From positions 1-16,393 of the forward strand of contig DAIDAB010000030.1 in assembly GCA_027310845.1 (NCBI GenBank): a DNA stretch of 16,393 nt, read 5' to 3'. This stretch comes from a bacterium (GTDB lineage Archaea; Thermoproteota; Nitrososphaeria; Nitrososphaerales; CADDZS01). The translations under genes and the position numbers were made by a program. A model generated the notes under the pieces. The model searched no databases, was not told the DNA's origin, and saw nothing but the letters and a program-made list of their open reading frames with translations. Positions within the stretch are counted from its first letter, which is position 1. Each line of letters opens with the position of its first letter. Positions 1 to 7,992 of this stretch are shown here, in pieces.

Positions 1-165
1 GCTTAGGCGTATGACGTATCCAACCGAATCTGATTGGAGGGCAGGATACTCGATATCATCCACGAGAATTTTTGTATCCTGAGGATCTCTTTGCGCAAGG
101 CTCTGAAGCGTGGCCCAGGCGTAATCCGTTGGGTTCAACTGAATTTCACTTTTTCCTTGCTGCAT
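1..165 (-). CDS. Partial protein downstream of a MoxR-type ATPase
   Basis: An ATG at 165 opens a frame that runs without a stop to the left window edge (55 codons, beginning MQQGKSEIQLNPTDYAWATL). An AAGGA sits directly before the ATG and the frame starts 20 bases after the stop of the AAA+ ATPase on the same strand, so the two are very probably co-transcribed. The visible part is soluble and acidic and matches nothing I recognise. Genes next to MoxR/CbbQ ATPases commonly encode a von Willebrand factor A (VWA) or CoxE/CbbO-type partner, so that is the guess from context. No MIDAS motif is in the visible part, so the guess is untested. The 3' end is missing. Confidence 0.6.
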   Translation of the reverse strand, partial: MQQGKSEIQLNPTDYAWATLQSLAQRDPQDTKILVDDIEYPALQSDSVGYVIRLS

Positions 166-185
166 TCCTTCTTGTCAAGTGCAGA

Positions 186-1394
186 TCAGAATTCATTTGA
201 ATCGAAATCTGAATCTGAATTGTCAGAAAATGGGCTTGAAAATCCACCATTGTACGAATCATCCCTTTTAGGCGCTTGGGATGGTTCTCTTCGTACTGGT
301 TCTTGTTGTACCTCTTCTTTCGATTCCTCAACCTTGACTTCTTGGCGAACAGCAGAAGGCGACGAAGGACTTGTATTCGGATTGGAGAAGACCATGTGGA
401 CGATTCTTCGCACAGTGTCTTGGATCTCTTCACTGTCAGATGTCATCGAAATGATTGTCTCTTCCGCCGCTTGCTCTGGATTTACGCCGTCGGCGACGAG
501 CATTGCCCAGTTAATGAGATCCCCTACTGAAGGTCCATAAGGAACCTCGCTAGCTTTGTACTGCCTCCGGAGCTCTGCTCCGACCCTGACAATTCCGCTC
601 GCTATAACTTTCGAGACTCTGCCTTTCCTTTCCACCAGCGCTACTTCGTCGGGAGAGATCTTGTTTCCAACACTCAGATAATCGAAGTCAACCCACACCG
701 ACATCCTTCTTCTGAAAGCTGCGTTGAGCGGCTTTGTTCCCGCGAATTCGGCGGAATAGGGGTTCATACTGATGACCACGTAACCTGAGGGATTCCTCGG
801 GATTATCTCGTTGTCCTTCTCAGTGAGAACGAGGTGACCTCTTGTATCAAGAACCGGATTTAGACGCGTCGCAACGTCCTGTTTCATCATGTTTGCTTCG
901 TCGAGATATAGGACCCCGCCGTTTCGACACCACGAAACGATCTGTCCATCTATCCAGTTTTCTTTTCCGAGTCCGACGTACCTTCCAAAAAGATCGTAAG
1001 AAGAGGTCTGTAGACCACAGTTTATTTCCCACATCGGGAGACCTGCGAGCTCAGCGACGAGATACACGATGTGCGTCTTTCCGGTACCTGAAGGTCCGAC
1101 GAGTGCGCACTGCTTGAAATGGAAAAGAGCCCGCATTATTCTCGCCACATAGTTCTCTCCTCTGTCAATGTACTCGGGGGTTCCGTGCGGGATCAAGGCT
1201 CTGAATTTCTCCGGGAAAATTGCGCCTTGAACCAAATCATAATTTTGAATATCATATTTTTGGAAGAGCTCTGGTCTCTCGGCGAGCTTTGTGCGCAGCA
1301 TTGTGATGCTAAGGTTTATGCCATGACCTTTGGCCGTGAGAACTTGCCTCTCTTTTTGGCGCATCATGTTGGACGAAGGATCTCTTGAAGGCAT
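186..1394 (-). CDS. MoxR/CbbQ-type AAA+ ATPase
   Basis: A cytoplasmic AAA+ ATPase of the AAA_5 (MoxR, CbbQ/NirQ/NorQ) group, 402 residues. Visible elements are Walker A GPSGTGKT (100-107), Walker B VLYLDEAN (161-168), sensor-1 Asn211 in SMNP, and an arginine cluster AFRRRM (226-231) where the finger is expected. Residues from about 330 on are low-complexity and charged, rich in E, S, P and D, and look disordered. Family members remodel or insert metal/cofactor into partner enzymes, usually with a VWA-domain protein; the cut gene 20 bases downstream may be that partner. The ATG at 1394 has AGGGA about six bases upstream and a TATA-like TTAATACA about 30 bases upstream. The ATPase call is firm; the substrate is unknown. 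Confidence 0.9.
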   Translation of the reverse strand: MPSRDPSSNMMRQKERQVLTAKGHGINLSITMLRTKLAERPELFQKYDIQNYDLVQGAIFPEKFRALIPHGTPEYIDRGENYVARIMRALFHFKQCALVGPSGTGKTHIVYLVAELAGLPMWEINCGLQTSSYDLFGRYVGLGKENWIDGQIVSWCRNGGVLYLDEANMMKQDVATRLNPVLDTRGHLVLTEKDNEIIPRNPSGYVVISMNPYSAEFAGTKPLNAAFRRRMSVWVDFDYLSVGNKISPDEVALVERKGRVSKVIASGIVRVGAELRRQYKASEVPYGPSVGDLINWAMLVADGVNPEQAAEETIISMTSDSEEIQDTVRRIVHMVFSNPNTSPSSPSAVRQEVKVEESKEEVQQEPVRREPSQAPKRDDSYNGGFSSPFSDNSDSDFDSNEF

Positions 1395-1421
1395 AATTTT
1401 CCCTAGGAAAGTCTCAGTACA

Positions 1422-1429
1422 TGTATTAA
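1422..1429 (-). promoter_or_regulatory. TATA-like box for the AAA+ ATPase gene
   Basis: Read on the minus strand, TTAATACA is centred about 32 bases before the ATG at 1394. An archaeal start site about 26 bases downstream would leave a leader of only a few bases. Judged by eye only. Confidence 0.35.
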
Positions 1430-1606
1430 TTGCAGGTAAAGTTCTTTAGTGGTTGTGGACGCCGAATCCATAATCGCGCTCCACAAGTCTTTAGATTCAT
1501 GGAGGGCCAATCCCTACTGCGGCCGCAATGGTAGAGACGATGGATAGGTAGGAATCCCAGAGCGAGTGTTTGGCAAGAAATCGAAATATCAGGAAGATAA
1601 CTGTCT

Positions 1607-2026
1607 ATGTCACAGGAATCATCAAACATTGCCACAACTATAACTAGTGTAGCGGCTGAACGCACGGACGAGCGCGCAGACTCAAACACTCCTGTGATCT
1701 TTGGTCTCGATGTCAACATCGAAGAACTCGAGAGAAAAGGCGATTCTGTCAAGGTGAAATTCCACATCGCGATGGAATCGGATCCTGCAATAGTTAGATT
1801 TGCAATCGAGGGAACGGCGACCGCAACTGGGGACAGCGACACTATTGAGGCAAGCCTCAACCCCGACTCCGAAACTAATGTTCCGCCGATTTTCACAAAG
1901 ATCTACCAACAGGCTTATGCCGTAATTTTCCTTCTTGCCGGAACTTTGAATGTGCCTTACCCATCACCTGCGCTTCTCCGCAGCCCGCGCGTTCAGACTG
2001 CGGTTGCTGGGCAGATCGAAGAGTAA
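1607..2026 (+). CDS. Small protein, possibly SecB-like fold
   Basis: A 139-residue soluble protein, divergent from the ATPase. Residues 1-30 are polar and probably disordered. Residues 30-85 alternate like antiparallel beta strands (IFGLDVNIEEL, VKVKFHIAM, IVRFAIEGTATATG). A helix-like segment with VPPIFTKIYQQAY follows and then LNVPYPSPALL. This order (beta sheet, then a helix introduced by Pro residues, then a Pro-rich turn) resembles SecB-type chaperones, but I see no decisive signature and the family is uncertain. The ATG is preceded by AGGAAG about ten bases upstream. No signal peptide or clear membrane segment is present. If SecB-like, it could hold unfolded secretory or pilus proteins; that is inference. 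Otherwise it is a conserved hypothetical. Confidence 0.65.
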   Translation: MSQESSNIATTITSVAAERTDERADSNTPVIFGLDVNIEELERKGDSVKVKFHIAMESDPAIVRFAIEGTATATGDSDTIEASLNPDSETNVPPIFTKIYQQAYAVIFLLAGTLNVPYPSPALLRSPRVQTAVAGQIEE

Positions 2027-2093
2027 GTCAACAAGTCTTTCTTCTTGCGGTCTTTTTGAAACTCGTGATAGCGTTGCTCTTCCAGTGATGTCG

Positions 2094-2120
2094 CAAACAA
2101 AGTCCTACAGACCTAGGGAC
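2094..2120 (-). terminator. Hairpin after the pilus operon
   Basis: On the minus strand, just after the micropilin stop, GTCC(C)TA pairs with TAGGAC around a six-base loop, with one bulged C, and is followed by TTTGTTT. The position suits transcription termination of the pilus operon. Stability was judged by eye. Confidence 0.4.
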
Positions 2121-2236
2121 TAAATTATTCCAAAGGCGTATGCGAACACTATCAGCCCTGTTCCGATGGTTATTGCGACGAAAAGCAGGGTGGATGTCAC
2201 GGGATTTGGCTCGTGACTAGCCTTCAACTTGTCCAT
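2120..2236 (-). CDS. 38-residue pilin-N-terminus-like microprotein
   Basis: A short gene (ATG at 2236, TAG at 2120-2122) starting four bases after the stop of the 213-residue gene, with AGGTAG just before the ATG. The product has a polar start (MDKLKASHE) and then one hydrophobic helix, NPVTSTLLFVAIT followed by GLIVFAYAFG. This closely follows the N-terminal pattern of archaeal type IV pilins (Pilin_N/DUF1628 type: SPV..T.L.VAIT...A....FG). Real pilins continue with a beta-rich head of 80 or more residues; here the frame stops after the helix. Lys5-Ala6 could be a class III peptidase site, but it is not canonical. Position as last gene of an ATPase/platform operon supports a role in the pilus. 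Alternatives are a single-pass regulator of the platform, or a truncated pilin. Confidence 0.7.
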   Translation of the reverse strand: MDKLKASHEPNPVTSTLLFVAITIGTGLIVFAYAFGII

Positions 2237-2240
2237 CTAC

Positions 2241-2882
2241 CTACTCTTGAACTACCGGCGCCTGCTTGACAGGTCCCTGGAAGCTTTTTGGGTATAAGGT
2301 AAGTTCTATTTCAGGCCTGTTTGGGTAGCGCTCGTCGCTTGGCTTCTTTGGCAGGTCAATCTCGAGGTTGCGTGGAGCAGGTGCGTTCTGGATAGGCTTT
2401 GCTTTTGAGGCGACCGGGCCGACCTTCCTGAGCTCCTTCGTTACACGCTCGAGCATGTTCACTCTCGCGGTCATCTTCTCCCTCTTTACTGAGACGTGGT
2501 TCTTTACTTGAGGGATAACCTGCTGGATGATGTTTACTAGCGTCTCTGTCTGGAGGCTTTCAATCGGCTTTGAAACTACATTTTCCTTCCTCACAAGGCA
2601 AACTGTCCCCTGAGGAGTAAGAACAATATCAGTTACGGAACCGTCGCCCTTCATGACGCCTCTTGGGTCAATATGGAATGAAGTGTTAAGAGGTTCGATC
2701 AAACGCTTTAGATAAGAAATCGTCTCGGTCGCATACTGTCTTTCGAGTTCTGAGAGCTCACTTATTTGAGCAGCTTCTTCCTTGAGCAAACCTATTGAGG
2801 ATACAATATCTTCCATGCGGTCGGGAATGTCATTTTCGCTCTCGTCGCGTTGGTCAAACTTCGCTTTGGCTTCAGTCGTCAT
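2241..2882 (-). CDS. Unrecognised coiled-coil protein of the pilus operon
   Basis: A 213-residue cytoplasmic protein I cannot assign to a family. Residues 1-70 are highly charged and helical (probable coiled coil around DRMEDIVSSIGLLKEEAAQI and the following LSELERQYA). Residues 70-105 look like a small beta unit (SVTDIVLTPQGTVCLVRKENVV). Residues 110-155 are again helical, and the last 50 residues are Pro-rich and disordered. There is no P-loop, so it is not an ArlH-type ATPase, and no membrane span. It lies between the platform gene (113-base gap) and the pilin-like ORF (4-base gap). That suggests a soluble accessory factor of the same machine, perhaps binding the ATPase or platform. A weak TATA-like CTAAATAG in the 113-base gap may give it an extra promoter. 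Confidence 0.8.
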   Translation of the reverse strand: MTTEAKAKFDQRDESENDIPDRMEDIVSSIGLLKEEAAQISELSELERQYATETISYLKRLIEPLNTSFHIDPRGVMKGDGSVTDIVLTPQGTVCLVRKENVVSKPIESLQTETLVNIIQQVIPQVKNHVSVKREKMTARVNMLERVTKELRKVGPVASKAKPIQNAPAPRNLEIDLPKKPSDERYPNRPEIELTLYPKSFQGPVKQAPVVQE

Positions 2883-2995
2883 AACCTATCACACTACACA
2901 ATGAATGGTCTGGCTATTTAGGCATAATAGGTGTCTTTCTCAAGGGAGCGGAGTAACGATTTTGGATAATGGCAAGATTGCTTGGCCTTCAAGGG

Positions 2996-4840
2996 CTAAA
3001 GGGAACCGATGAATGTTCCCGCAACCACAACCGTGACGAGGCTTATAATGACAAGCATCGTAGCGTGCTTAAAGCCATCAGCGACGCTTCCCTCACCCAT
3101 CTTCCCTGCCACAATGCCCATGAACCAAGACTGGAAGATCGAGCCTGTAAGCAGAATACCTGTTAGCTGTGATGCGAGCTGCTGGCTCGGAAGCCCTGCT
3201 CCCTGTCCTAGAGTTGCACCTGGTGCGACACCAAGTGTTGAAGGGCTGATTCCGGGGACGGCAATAAAGAAGGAAATCATTGCGGTCGTGACAACGACGA
3301 GAATTGCGCCAATGTATGGGATGATGACATATGGGCGGATCTCCGACTTTCTTGCCTTCTCAAGCTGGTCGTTTTTTTCAGTAAAGTCAGCAAGGCTGAT
3401 GAACATGCCCGCTGAACCTCCTCCGACGTCCACTACTTCGAGCAGAAGAAATGCCATTGCACGAGTGATCCAGCTCCTCACCTTCTTTGAAAAATTCACA
3501 AGCACGCTTCTGATTGGGGTTCCCCAGCTCAGCTGGGTGGCTATCGCCCTCACGTGTTCAGAGAGTCCGCCATAATTTCTTCCAGCAAGCTGCTCTATTG
3601 TCTTCTCCGGAGCAAGTCCAGTTTTCCGCACTTCTGAAATATCGCGCAAAAAGTTTGCAAGCTTTCCCTCAACTGCCTTCTTTTGCTTTGTGTATATCAT
3701 GTTGAGGATCATCGCTGGGGAGCTGACTAGGGCAAGTCCGATTCCAAGCTTAAGGTATTCTGGTAGTCCTGCTATAGGCAGGAAGAACATAATTGCAGCG
3801 ATAGGCGAGCAAGCAAGGAAAACCCAATAGGGCAGTTCATAGTTGAATGGCTCCCTGACCTGAATACTATTTAGGACAACTATGAATACAAGTGAAATCA
3901 CCGGAATGAAAACTCCGGAGAACATGATAATCATTGTCGGGTCGACTGTGGTCGCACTGCTTGACATCAAGTTCTGTGTAGCAAAGAGAACAGTAAAAGA
4001 GACACCCATGACGGCTGTCGCGATGATATAGGCTTCAGCCAATGTTCCAATAAATTCTGAGCTTGACTTTACCTTGCTTTCCCTGTACGCGAAGATTTCC
4101 TTGACCTTATTTTCAAGGTAGCTCACAACGTTTCCGCCAGAGTTCAATACTGCGACGTAACCTCCGATAAAATCTGAGAACATTCTATTTGGGGCGTAGC
4201 GGGCGGCTTTTTCAAGGGCCGAAATTGCATCCATTCCAAATATCTCGATGTCTAATAGAATGCGGCTTGCCTCTTTGGCAGCTGCGGGGAAGATTGATCC
4301 AGCTTTTGAGATACGCTTCATGGTCGTCATAGGCGAGATTCCTCCACCGGCGAGGACCGTGATGTACCCTACGAGGTACGGAAGTTCATTCTCAAGCGCC
4401 TGAGCCCTTGAAGAGGCGCTTATCTTTGGGAGAGAGATTCCTATTACAAAAGGAAAAGGAAGAATGAATGGAAGGAAGACAGAAAATAAGCCGAGCCCCA
4501 TGCCTATCAACACAATCACGCCCACCACAATTGCGGGGACACACATCAATGTGGCAAAGAGGGAGATCGCGACTATTCCCTGGGGGGAAATGTTGAGGTT
4601 TGACTTCATGATATCCTCCCTCAGGTTTGGCATTTCGGTTATGATCTTCTTCGCTGGGCGCCCCATTAGTCGGAGGGAGAGTTTCAGGAACTTGTCCGAG
4701 AAGGTAGTCTTTGCCTTTTCCTGCTTCGGCCTCTGGCCGGCCTTTTTCTTTTTCTTTGCAAGGTTCACCTTTTGTTGTGGAGGGACGAGCACTTGCTTAG
4801 CTCCTCCTTTCTTCCCGGGCGAACCAAATCTGAACTTCAA
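2996..4840 (-). CDS. Type IV pilus/archaellum platform protein (ArlJ/TadC-like)
   Basis: Inner-membrane platform protein of an archaeal type IV filament system, 614 residues. The first 50 residues are very Lys/Gln-rich and cytoplasmic. Hydrophobic spans at about 86-138 precede a first T2SSF-like helical domain (about 145-260), then membrane helices to about 390. A second T2SSF-like domain follows (about 395-490, with LANFLRDISEVRKTGLAPEK), and the last third is again membrane-spanning. Two T2SSF repeats with this layout are typical of archaeal ArlJ/UpsF proteins. It follows the ATPase gene by 23 bases, the usual ATPase-platform pairing. No ArlH or other archaellum genes are present, so a pilus (adhesion or DNA-uptake type) is more likely than an archaellum. 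Confidence 0.88.
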   Translation of the reverse strand: MKFRFGSPGKKGGAKQVLVPPQQKVNLAKKKKKAGQRPKQEKAKTTFSDKFLKLSLRLMGRPAKKIITEMPNLREDIMKSNLNISPQGIVAISLFATLMCVPAIVVGVIVLIGMGLGLFSVFLPFILPFPFVIGISLPKISASSRAQALENELPYLVGYITVLAGGGISPMTTMKRISKAGSIFPAAAKEASRILLDIEIFGMDAISALEKAARYAPNRMFSDFIGGYVAVLNSGGNVVSYLENKVKEIFAYRESKVKSSSEFIGTLAEAYIIATAVMGVSFTVLFATQNLMSSSATTVDPTMIIMFSGVFIPVISLVFIVVLNSIQVREPFNYELPYWVFLACSPIAAIMFFLPIAGLPEYLKLGIGLALVSSPAMILNMIYTKQKKAVEGKLANFLRDISEVRKTGLAPEKTIEQLAGRNYGGLSEHVRAIATQLSWGTPIRSVLVNFSKKVRSWITRAMAFLLLEVVDVGGGSAGMFISLADFTEKNDQLEKARKSEIRPYVIIPYIGAILVVVTTAMISFFIAVPGISPSTLGVAPGATLGQGAGLPSQQLASQLTGILLTGSIFQSWFMGIVAGKMGEGSVADGFKHATMLVIISLVTVVVAGTFIGSL

Positions 4841-4863
4841 GGCTTTGAGAAACCCACTCTATA

Positions 4864-6597
4864 CTACTTGTATCCCAGCAAAGGCTTCTTGTCTTCAGAA
4901 CTTTCTTCTGTTACGACTGTGGGCACACTCTCTTCTCCCTGCTTTGAAATGCTCTCCTGTCTGATTCTCTGGAGGACGCTTTCCGGATCGTTGTGGTATT
5001 GGGAGAATATCGTGCTGAGCTCAATGTAGTTGCGGATGTTTTTTGACCTGAGCCACTGTAGAACCATGATGCGGTTGTTGATTTCTTGCAAGACTTCATG
5101 CATTGTCTTTCCCCGGTCCGTCGCGAATTTGCGCAGTTTCAAGCTCTTGTCAACCGTGTTTGTGAATTCATCTTTTATTGGATCCCATGAAAAGATCCTG
5201 AGATTCTTGTTGGCGTCGAAAATCTCTTCAAGTGCAATCAAGCGCCTAACCACTTTGGGGTTGTCAGGGTCCGCAGGATTTGGAATAGCAACTCGCCTGA
5301 CGGAGAACACTAGGTCAAGGAAGCTGATATATGATGGAGCAACATCCATTGGCTTTGACGTCAGTCTCTGAATCGCAGACTTTGCGTCCTCGGCGTGTAA
5401 AGTGGAAATGCCACCGTGTCCTGTGGATATTGCTTGGAATAGGGCGTATGCCTCTTCACCTCTAACCTCTCCGAGGACGATGATATCAGGACGCATTCTC
5501 ATGGCGACCTTGACTAGATTGAAAAGAGAAATCTCTCCAATGCTTTCCTCGGAGAGTCCATAACTGAGCCTTGAGACAAGTGGAGCCCAGTTGGTGTGAT
5601 GGATGTTGATTTCTTGGACTTCCTCAATCGTGACGATCTTGGAGTTGGGATTCACCATTGAAAGAAGAGCGTTGAGGAAAGTTGTCTTTCCTGACGCTGT
5701 TGCCCCCACAACAGTTGCTGTGGCCCTGTTTTCTATTAGGAGCCAGGAATATGCAGCGATGACATAATCGATCACTCCAAAGTTAATTAGGTCAATAATT
5801 GAAATCGGATCCTGCCTAAACTTCCTTATGGTCATGGTGGAGCCTTCTGGAGAGACTTCTTTCCTGAATGTCGCTGCGAGTCTGTGCCTTCCGGGAAGTG
5901 TGGCATCGACTATCGGAAAAGCTGTACTCACGTGTTTTCCTGACATGTGGACTAGTCTCACGATCGAGTCGTCGAGTTTATCCGCATTGGGAAACCTCAA
6001 GTTTGTCTCCAAGCTTTCGTACTTTCTGTGGTACACATAGACCGGTCTGCTTGTTCCATCGACGGAGATATCTTCAATGCTCGCATCTCTCATCAAGGGG
6101 TCGATTGCACCAAAACCCACCATGTCTCTTTCGGCGAAATAGAGGATCTTTGCCCAGGATACTGTTGTGTTCTTTTTCTGTGTCAGTTGGTACCTGTCTG
6201 CGATAAGCTGAGCTTGCTGCTCGAAATACTTCTTTGGATCAACATCCTCTCTTGGCGCCTTTAGCTCAATCTGGAGCGTAGAGATGATGGTTGAGTATAG
6301 TTGCTTTTCGGCTTCGGAGAGTTCAAGCTCGTCAACAAAATAATAGGGCAGTCTCTTGTCAGGGTCTTCGGCGATCACAGCGTAAGCAAATGGAGGAGAT
6401 AGTGGGTATCTTTCGATCACTCTAAAATTCTTCGGAACCGGAGCTCCAATCATCGGCCCTTCGATTGGTGCGATAGACTTTGGATCTTTCTTTACCTTGA
6501 TCGGCTTTGCCTGCTTTTTCTTGTGCGGTTCCTCATCACTTTGTGGCTTTGCCTTGGAACCCTTTTTTCCAAAGTTGAGTTTAAAATTGATTTTCAA
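4864..6597 (-). CDS. Type II/IV secretion-type ATPase (ArlI/VirB11-like)
   Basis: The motor ATPase that powers filament assembly, 577 residues. Visible are Walker A GATASGKT (298-305), Asp box IVTIEEVQEI (321-330), Walker B IIVLGEVRG (372-380, Glu377), and a His box STGHGGISTLHA (391-402). The first 45 residues are Lys-rich, matching the Lys-rich start of the platform partner, and may be disordered. Residues 55-260 form the N-terminal domain, including ERDMVGFGAIDPLMRD. The last 30 residues are acidic and disordered. The start is a TTG at 6597; an in-frame TGA lies seven codons upstream and the next Met is residue 49, so TTG is preferred. It is the first gene of the four-gene minus-strand operon. 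The ATPase function is certain; the filament type is inferred. Confidence 0.93.
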   Translation of the reverse strand: MKINFKLNFGKKGSKAKPQSDEEPHKKKQAKPIKVKKDPKSIAPIEGPMIGAPVPKNFRVIERYPLSPPFAYAVIAEDPDKRLPYYFVDELELSEAEKQLYSTIISTLQIELKAPREDVDPKKYFEQQAQLIADRYQLTQKKNTTVSWAKILYFAERDMVGFGAIDPLMRDASIEDISVDGTSRPVYVYHRKYESLETNLRFPNADKLDDSIVRLVHMSGKHVSTAFPIVDATLPGRHRLAATFRKEVSPEGSTMTIRKFRQDPISIIDLINFGVIDYVIAAYSWLLIENRATATVVGATASGKTTFLNALLSMVNPNSKIVTIEEVQEINIHHTNWAPLVSRLSYGLSEESIGEISLFNLVKVAMRMRPDIIVLGEVRGEEAYALFQAISTGHGGISTLHAEDAKSAIQRLTSKPMDVAPSYISFLDLVFSVRRVAIPNPADPDNPKVVRRLIALEEIFDANKNLRIFSWDPIKDEFTNTVDKSLKLRKFATDRGKTMHEVLQEINNRIMVLQWLRSKNIRNYIELSTIFSQYHNDPESVLQRIRQESISKQGEESVPTVVTEESSEDKKPLLGYK

Positions 6598-6827
6598 GAC
6601 TCGCTCACTCGATTTTCAAAATAGGTTGCGTGAAGCATTCGCAGTTGACAAAGTACGGCAAAAGACCAAAATGTTCACTAGGAGCTCTAGGCATCCGAAC
6701 AAAACTGTGCCAAGGCTAAATTAATGGTTGCGAACTTCGAGGCCTTACGCGGAAAATGGATTGCGGATCTGGATACGAGCTTCTACAGGTCCCTGAACGT
6801 GAGTGTTTTGCAAAAGCTACAAAGTCG

Positions 6828-6835
6828 GTATATAG
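6828..6835 (+). promoter_or_regulatory. TATA box for the secreted-protein gene
   Basis: GTATATAG, centred about 35 bases before the ATG at 6866. Transcription would start near 6857, downstream of an in-frame GTG at 6842. This supports ATG 6866 as the real start, with a leader of about ten bases. Confidence 0.55.
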
Positions 6836-6865
6836 AACTTCGTGCAATCGACTCTGCGATATCAA

Positions 6866-7921
6866 ATGCATTCAAAGCGGACTATGCTTGTAGCGCTGGC
6901 ACTTCTAGTGCTACTACTGCCTTTCGGAACAGGCATTGCAGCCGCTGATTCAGGGCAATCGAACCAAACCCAGCCGGTAGCACTCTCACTGACGGGAGGA
7001 GTTACTAACGCTGGAACCCAGACATATGAACTGCGCGGAGGACAACTGTCCGTCGGGATCGTGAATGGGAGTATAATTAATCCCGTGACTTCGACGCTCC
7101 GCTACTCCATGTACTCTGTTGTCCAAGGTCTGAACACTTGGGGCATCTCGCACCTTATGCTGAGAGAACAAACAATTCGAGGACAGAATGTGTATGTCAG
7201 AGCATGGACTTTCATCAACTATGCACTTCCAGCCGCAGAGCTACCATTTGGTTGCAGCACAGCCTGCACAAGTGAGATTCCGGCAATGTTTGTCGGTGGA
7301 AGTGTTATCACAATGTCGATCGGTGGAGTCACACAAACAGTCCAACTGCCAGTGGGAATAGAATCAGCATACCTCAATCCATTTGGAGGAAACCTACTAA
7401 TATCCTCACTCGATTCAACAACTAATCCAACAATCTCACTGATCGCCAATTACACTGTGGGCAACATATACTGGCAAGGAGTACAAATGGCTGGTTTAGG
7501 AGCCAGCACATTCGGCGCCGGTGAATCAGGCAACTTTGCAATGAATGTAAATTCAGCAGAGAACCTATTTTCGGGCGTTGAATACGACCATGGGACAATC
7601 GCCCTAACAGGTGTTGGTCCTAACGGACAAAACATCCAAGGAACATTCCATGGAATATCAGTGGTTCCAACAAAGGGAGAATTCCCATGCCCATATAGTC
7701 CTACAGGCCCTAACTTCCCACCTGGGACTTGCATGATGACTGGTCTCAATTCGACTGGTAGCATGAACCTCTTCAGTGGAAACTATCACATCGTAGGAGC
7801 ATACCACACAGTGTGGAACATCCCCTCAGTGACTTTCACCAGCACTGTGAGCGGAACCGCATATCCACTAGTCCATGACAACGGACACAACTCCCAAATG
7901 GAAAACAATTACGACGACTAG
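6866..7921 (+). CDS. Secreted protein of unknown function
   Basis: A 351-residue exported protein, start chosen at ATG 6866 because of the TATA box at 6828-6835; the frame extends upstream to a GTG at 6842. The N-terminus is a clean signal peptide: MHSKRT, then MLVALALLVLLLPFGTGIAA, with likely cleavage near AAADS. The mature part is rich in Gly, Thr, Ser and Asn with many N-x-S/T sites and looks all-beta. Two short cysteine pairs occur (CSTAC, and CPYSPTGPNFPPGTC), possibly disulphides. There is no C-terminal anchor; it ends in His/Asn/Asp-rich residues that could bind metal. I do not recognise the family. It is transcribed divergently from the pilus operon and followed by a terminator. It could be a surface or matrix protein, but nothing shows an enzymatic role. 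Confidence 0.8.
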   Translation: MHSKRTMLVALALLVLLLPFGTGIAAADSGQSNQTQPVALSLTGGVTNAGTQTYELRGGQLSVGIVNGSIINPVTSTLRYSMYSVVQGLNTWGISHLMLREQTIRGQNVYVRAWTFINYALPAAELPFGCSTACTSEIPAMFVGGSVITMSIGGVTQTVQLPVGIESAYLNPFGGNLLISSLDSTTNPTISLIANYTVGNIYWQGVQMAGLGASTFGAGESGNFAMNVNSAENLFSGVEYDHGTIALTGVGPNGQNIQGTFHGISVVPTKGEFPCPYSPTGPNFPPGTCMMTGLNSTGSMNLFSGNYHIVGAYHTVWNIPSVTFTSTVSGTAYPLVHDNGHNSQMENNYDD

Positions 7922-7928
7922 GATGGCT

Positions 7929-7972
7929 GGTCTGGAGAACCAGACCGCTTCCTCTCTTTTTTCTTCTTTAGA
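7929..7972 (+). terminator. Hairpin plus T-tract
   Basis: Eight bases after the stop, GGTCTGG and CCAGACC form a perfect 7-bp stem around an AGAA loop, followed by a pyrimidine run containing six consecutive T. This is a strong intrinsic-type terminator for the plus-strand gene, placed between two convergent genes. Confidence 0.75.
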
Positions 7973-7992
7973 GCAATTTAACCCTTGTTTTC

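Noticed and set aside
1490..1600. Possible tRNA-like region before the 139-residue gene
   Set aside because: No acceptor/T-arm pairing or GTTCRANNC box could be found.
1426..1896. 156-residue minus-strand frame opposite the 139-residue gene
   Set aside because: Antisense to a better-supported frame; Ser/Val-rich shadow composition and no family pattern.
2030..2125. Frameshifted continuation of the micropilin into a head domain
   Set aside because: The alternative frame stays open for about 30 codons but is Arg/Lys/His-rich and not pilin-like, so a simple frameshift does not restore a head.
2996..6597. An archaellum locus
   Set aside because: The ATPase and platform fit, but no archaellin, ArlH, ArlF/G or ArlX-type gene is present; a pilus is the safer call.
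6724..6948. 74-residue plus-strand frame upstream of the secreted-protein gene
   Set aside because: It covers the TATA box and the signal-peptide coding region of the real gene in another frame, and its C-terminal half is low-complexity Ser/Thr/Ala.
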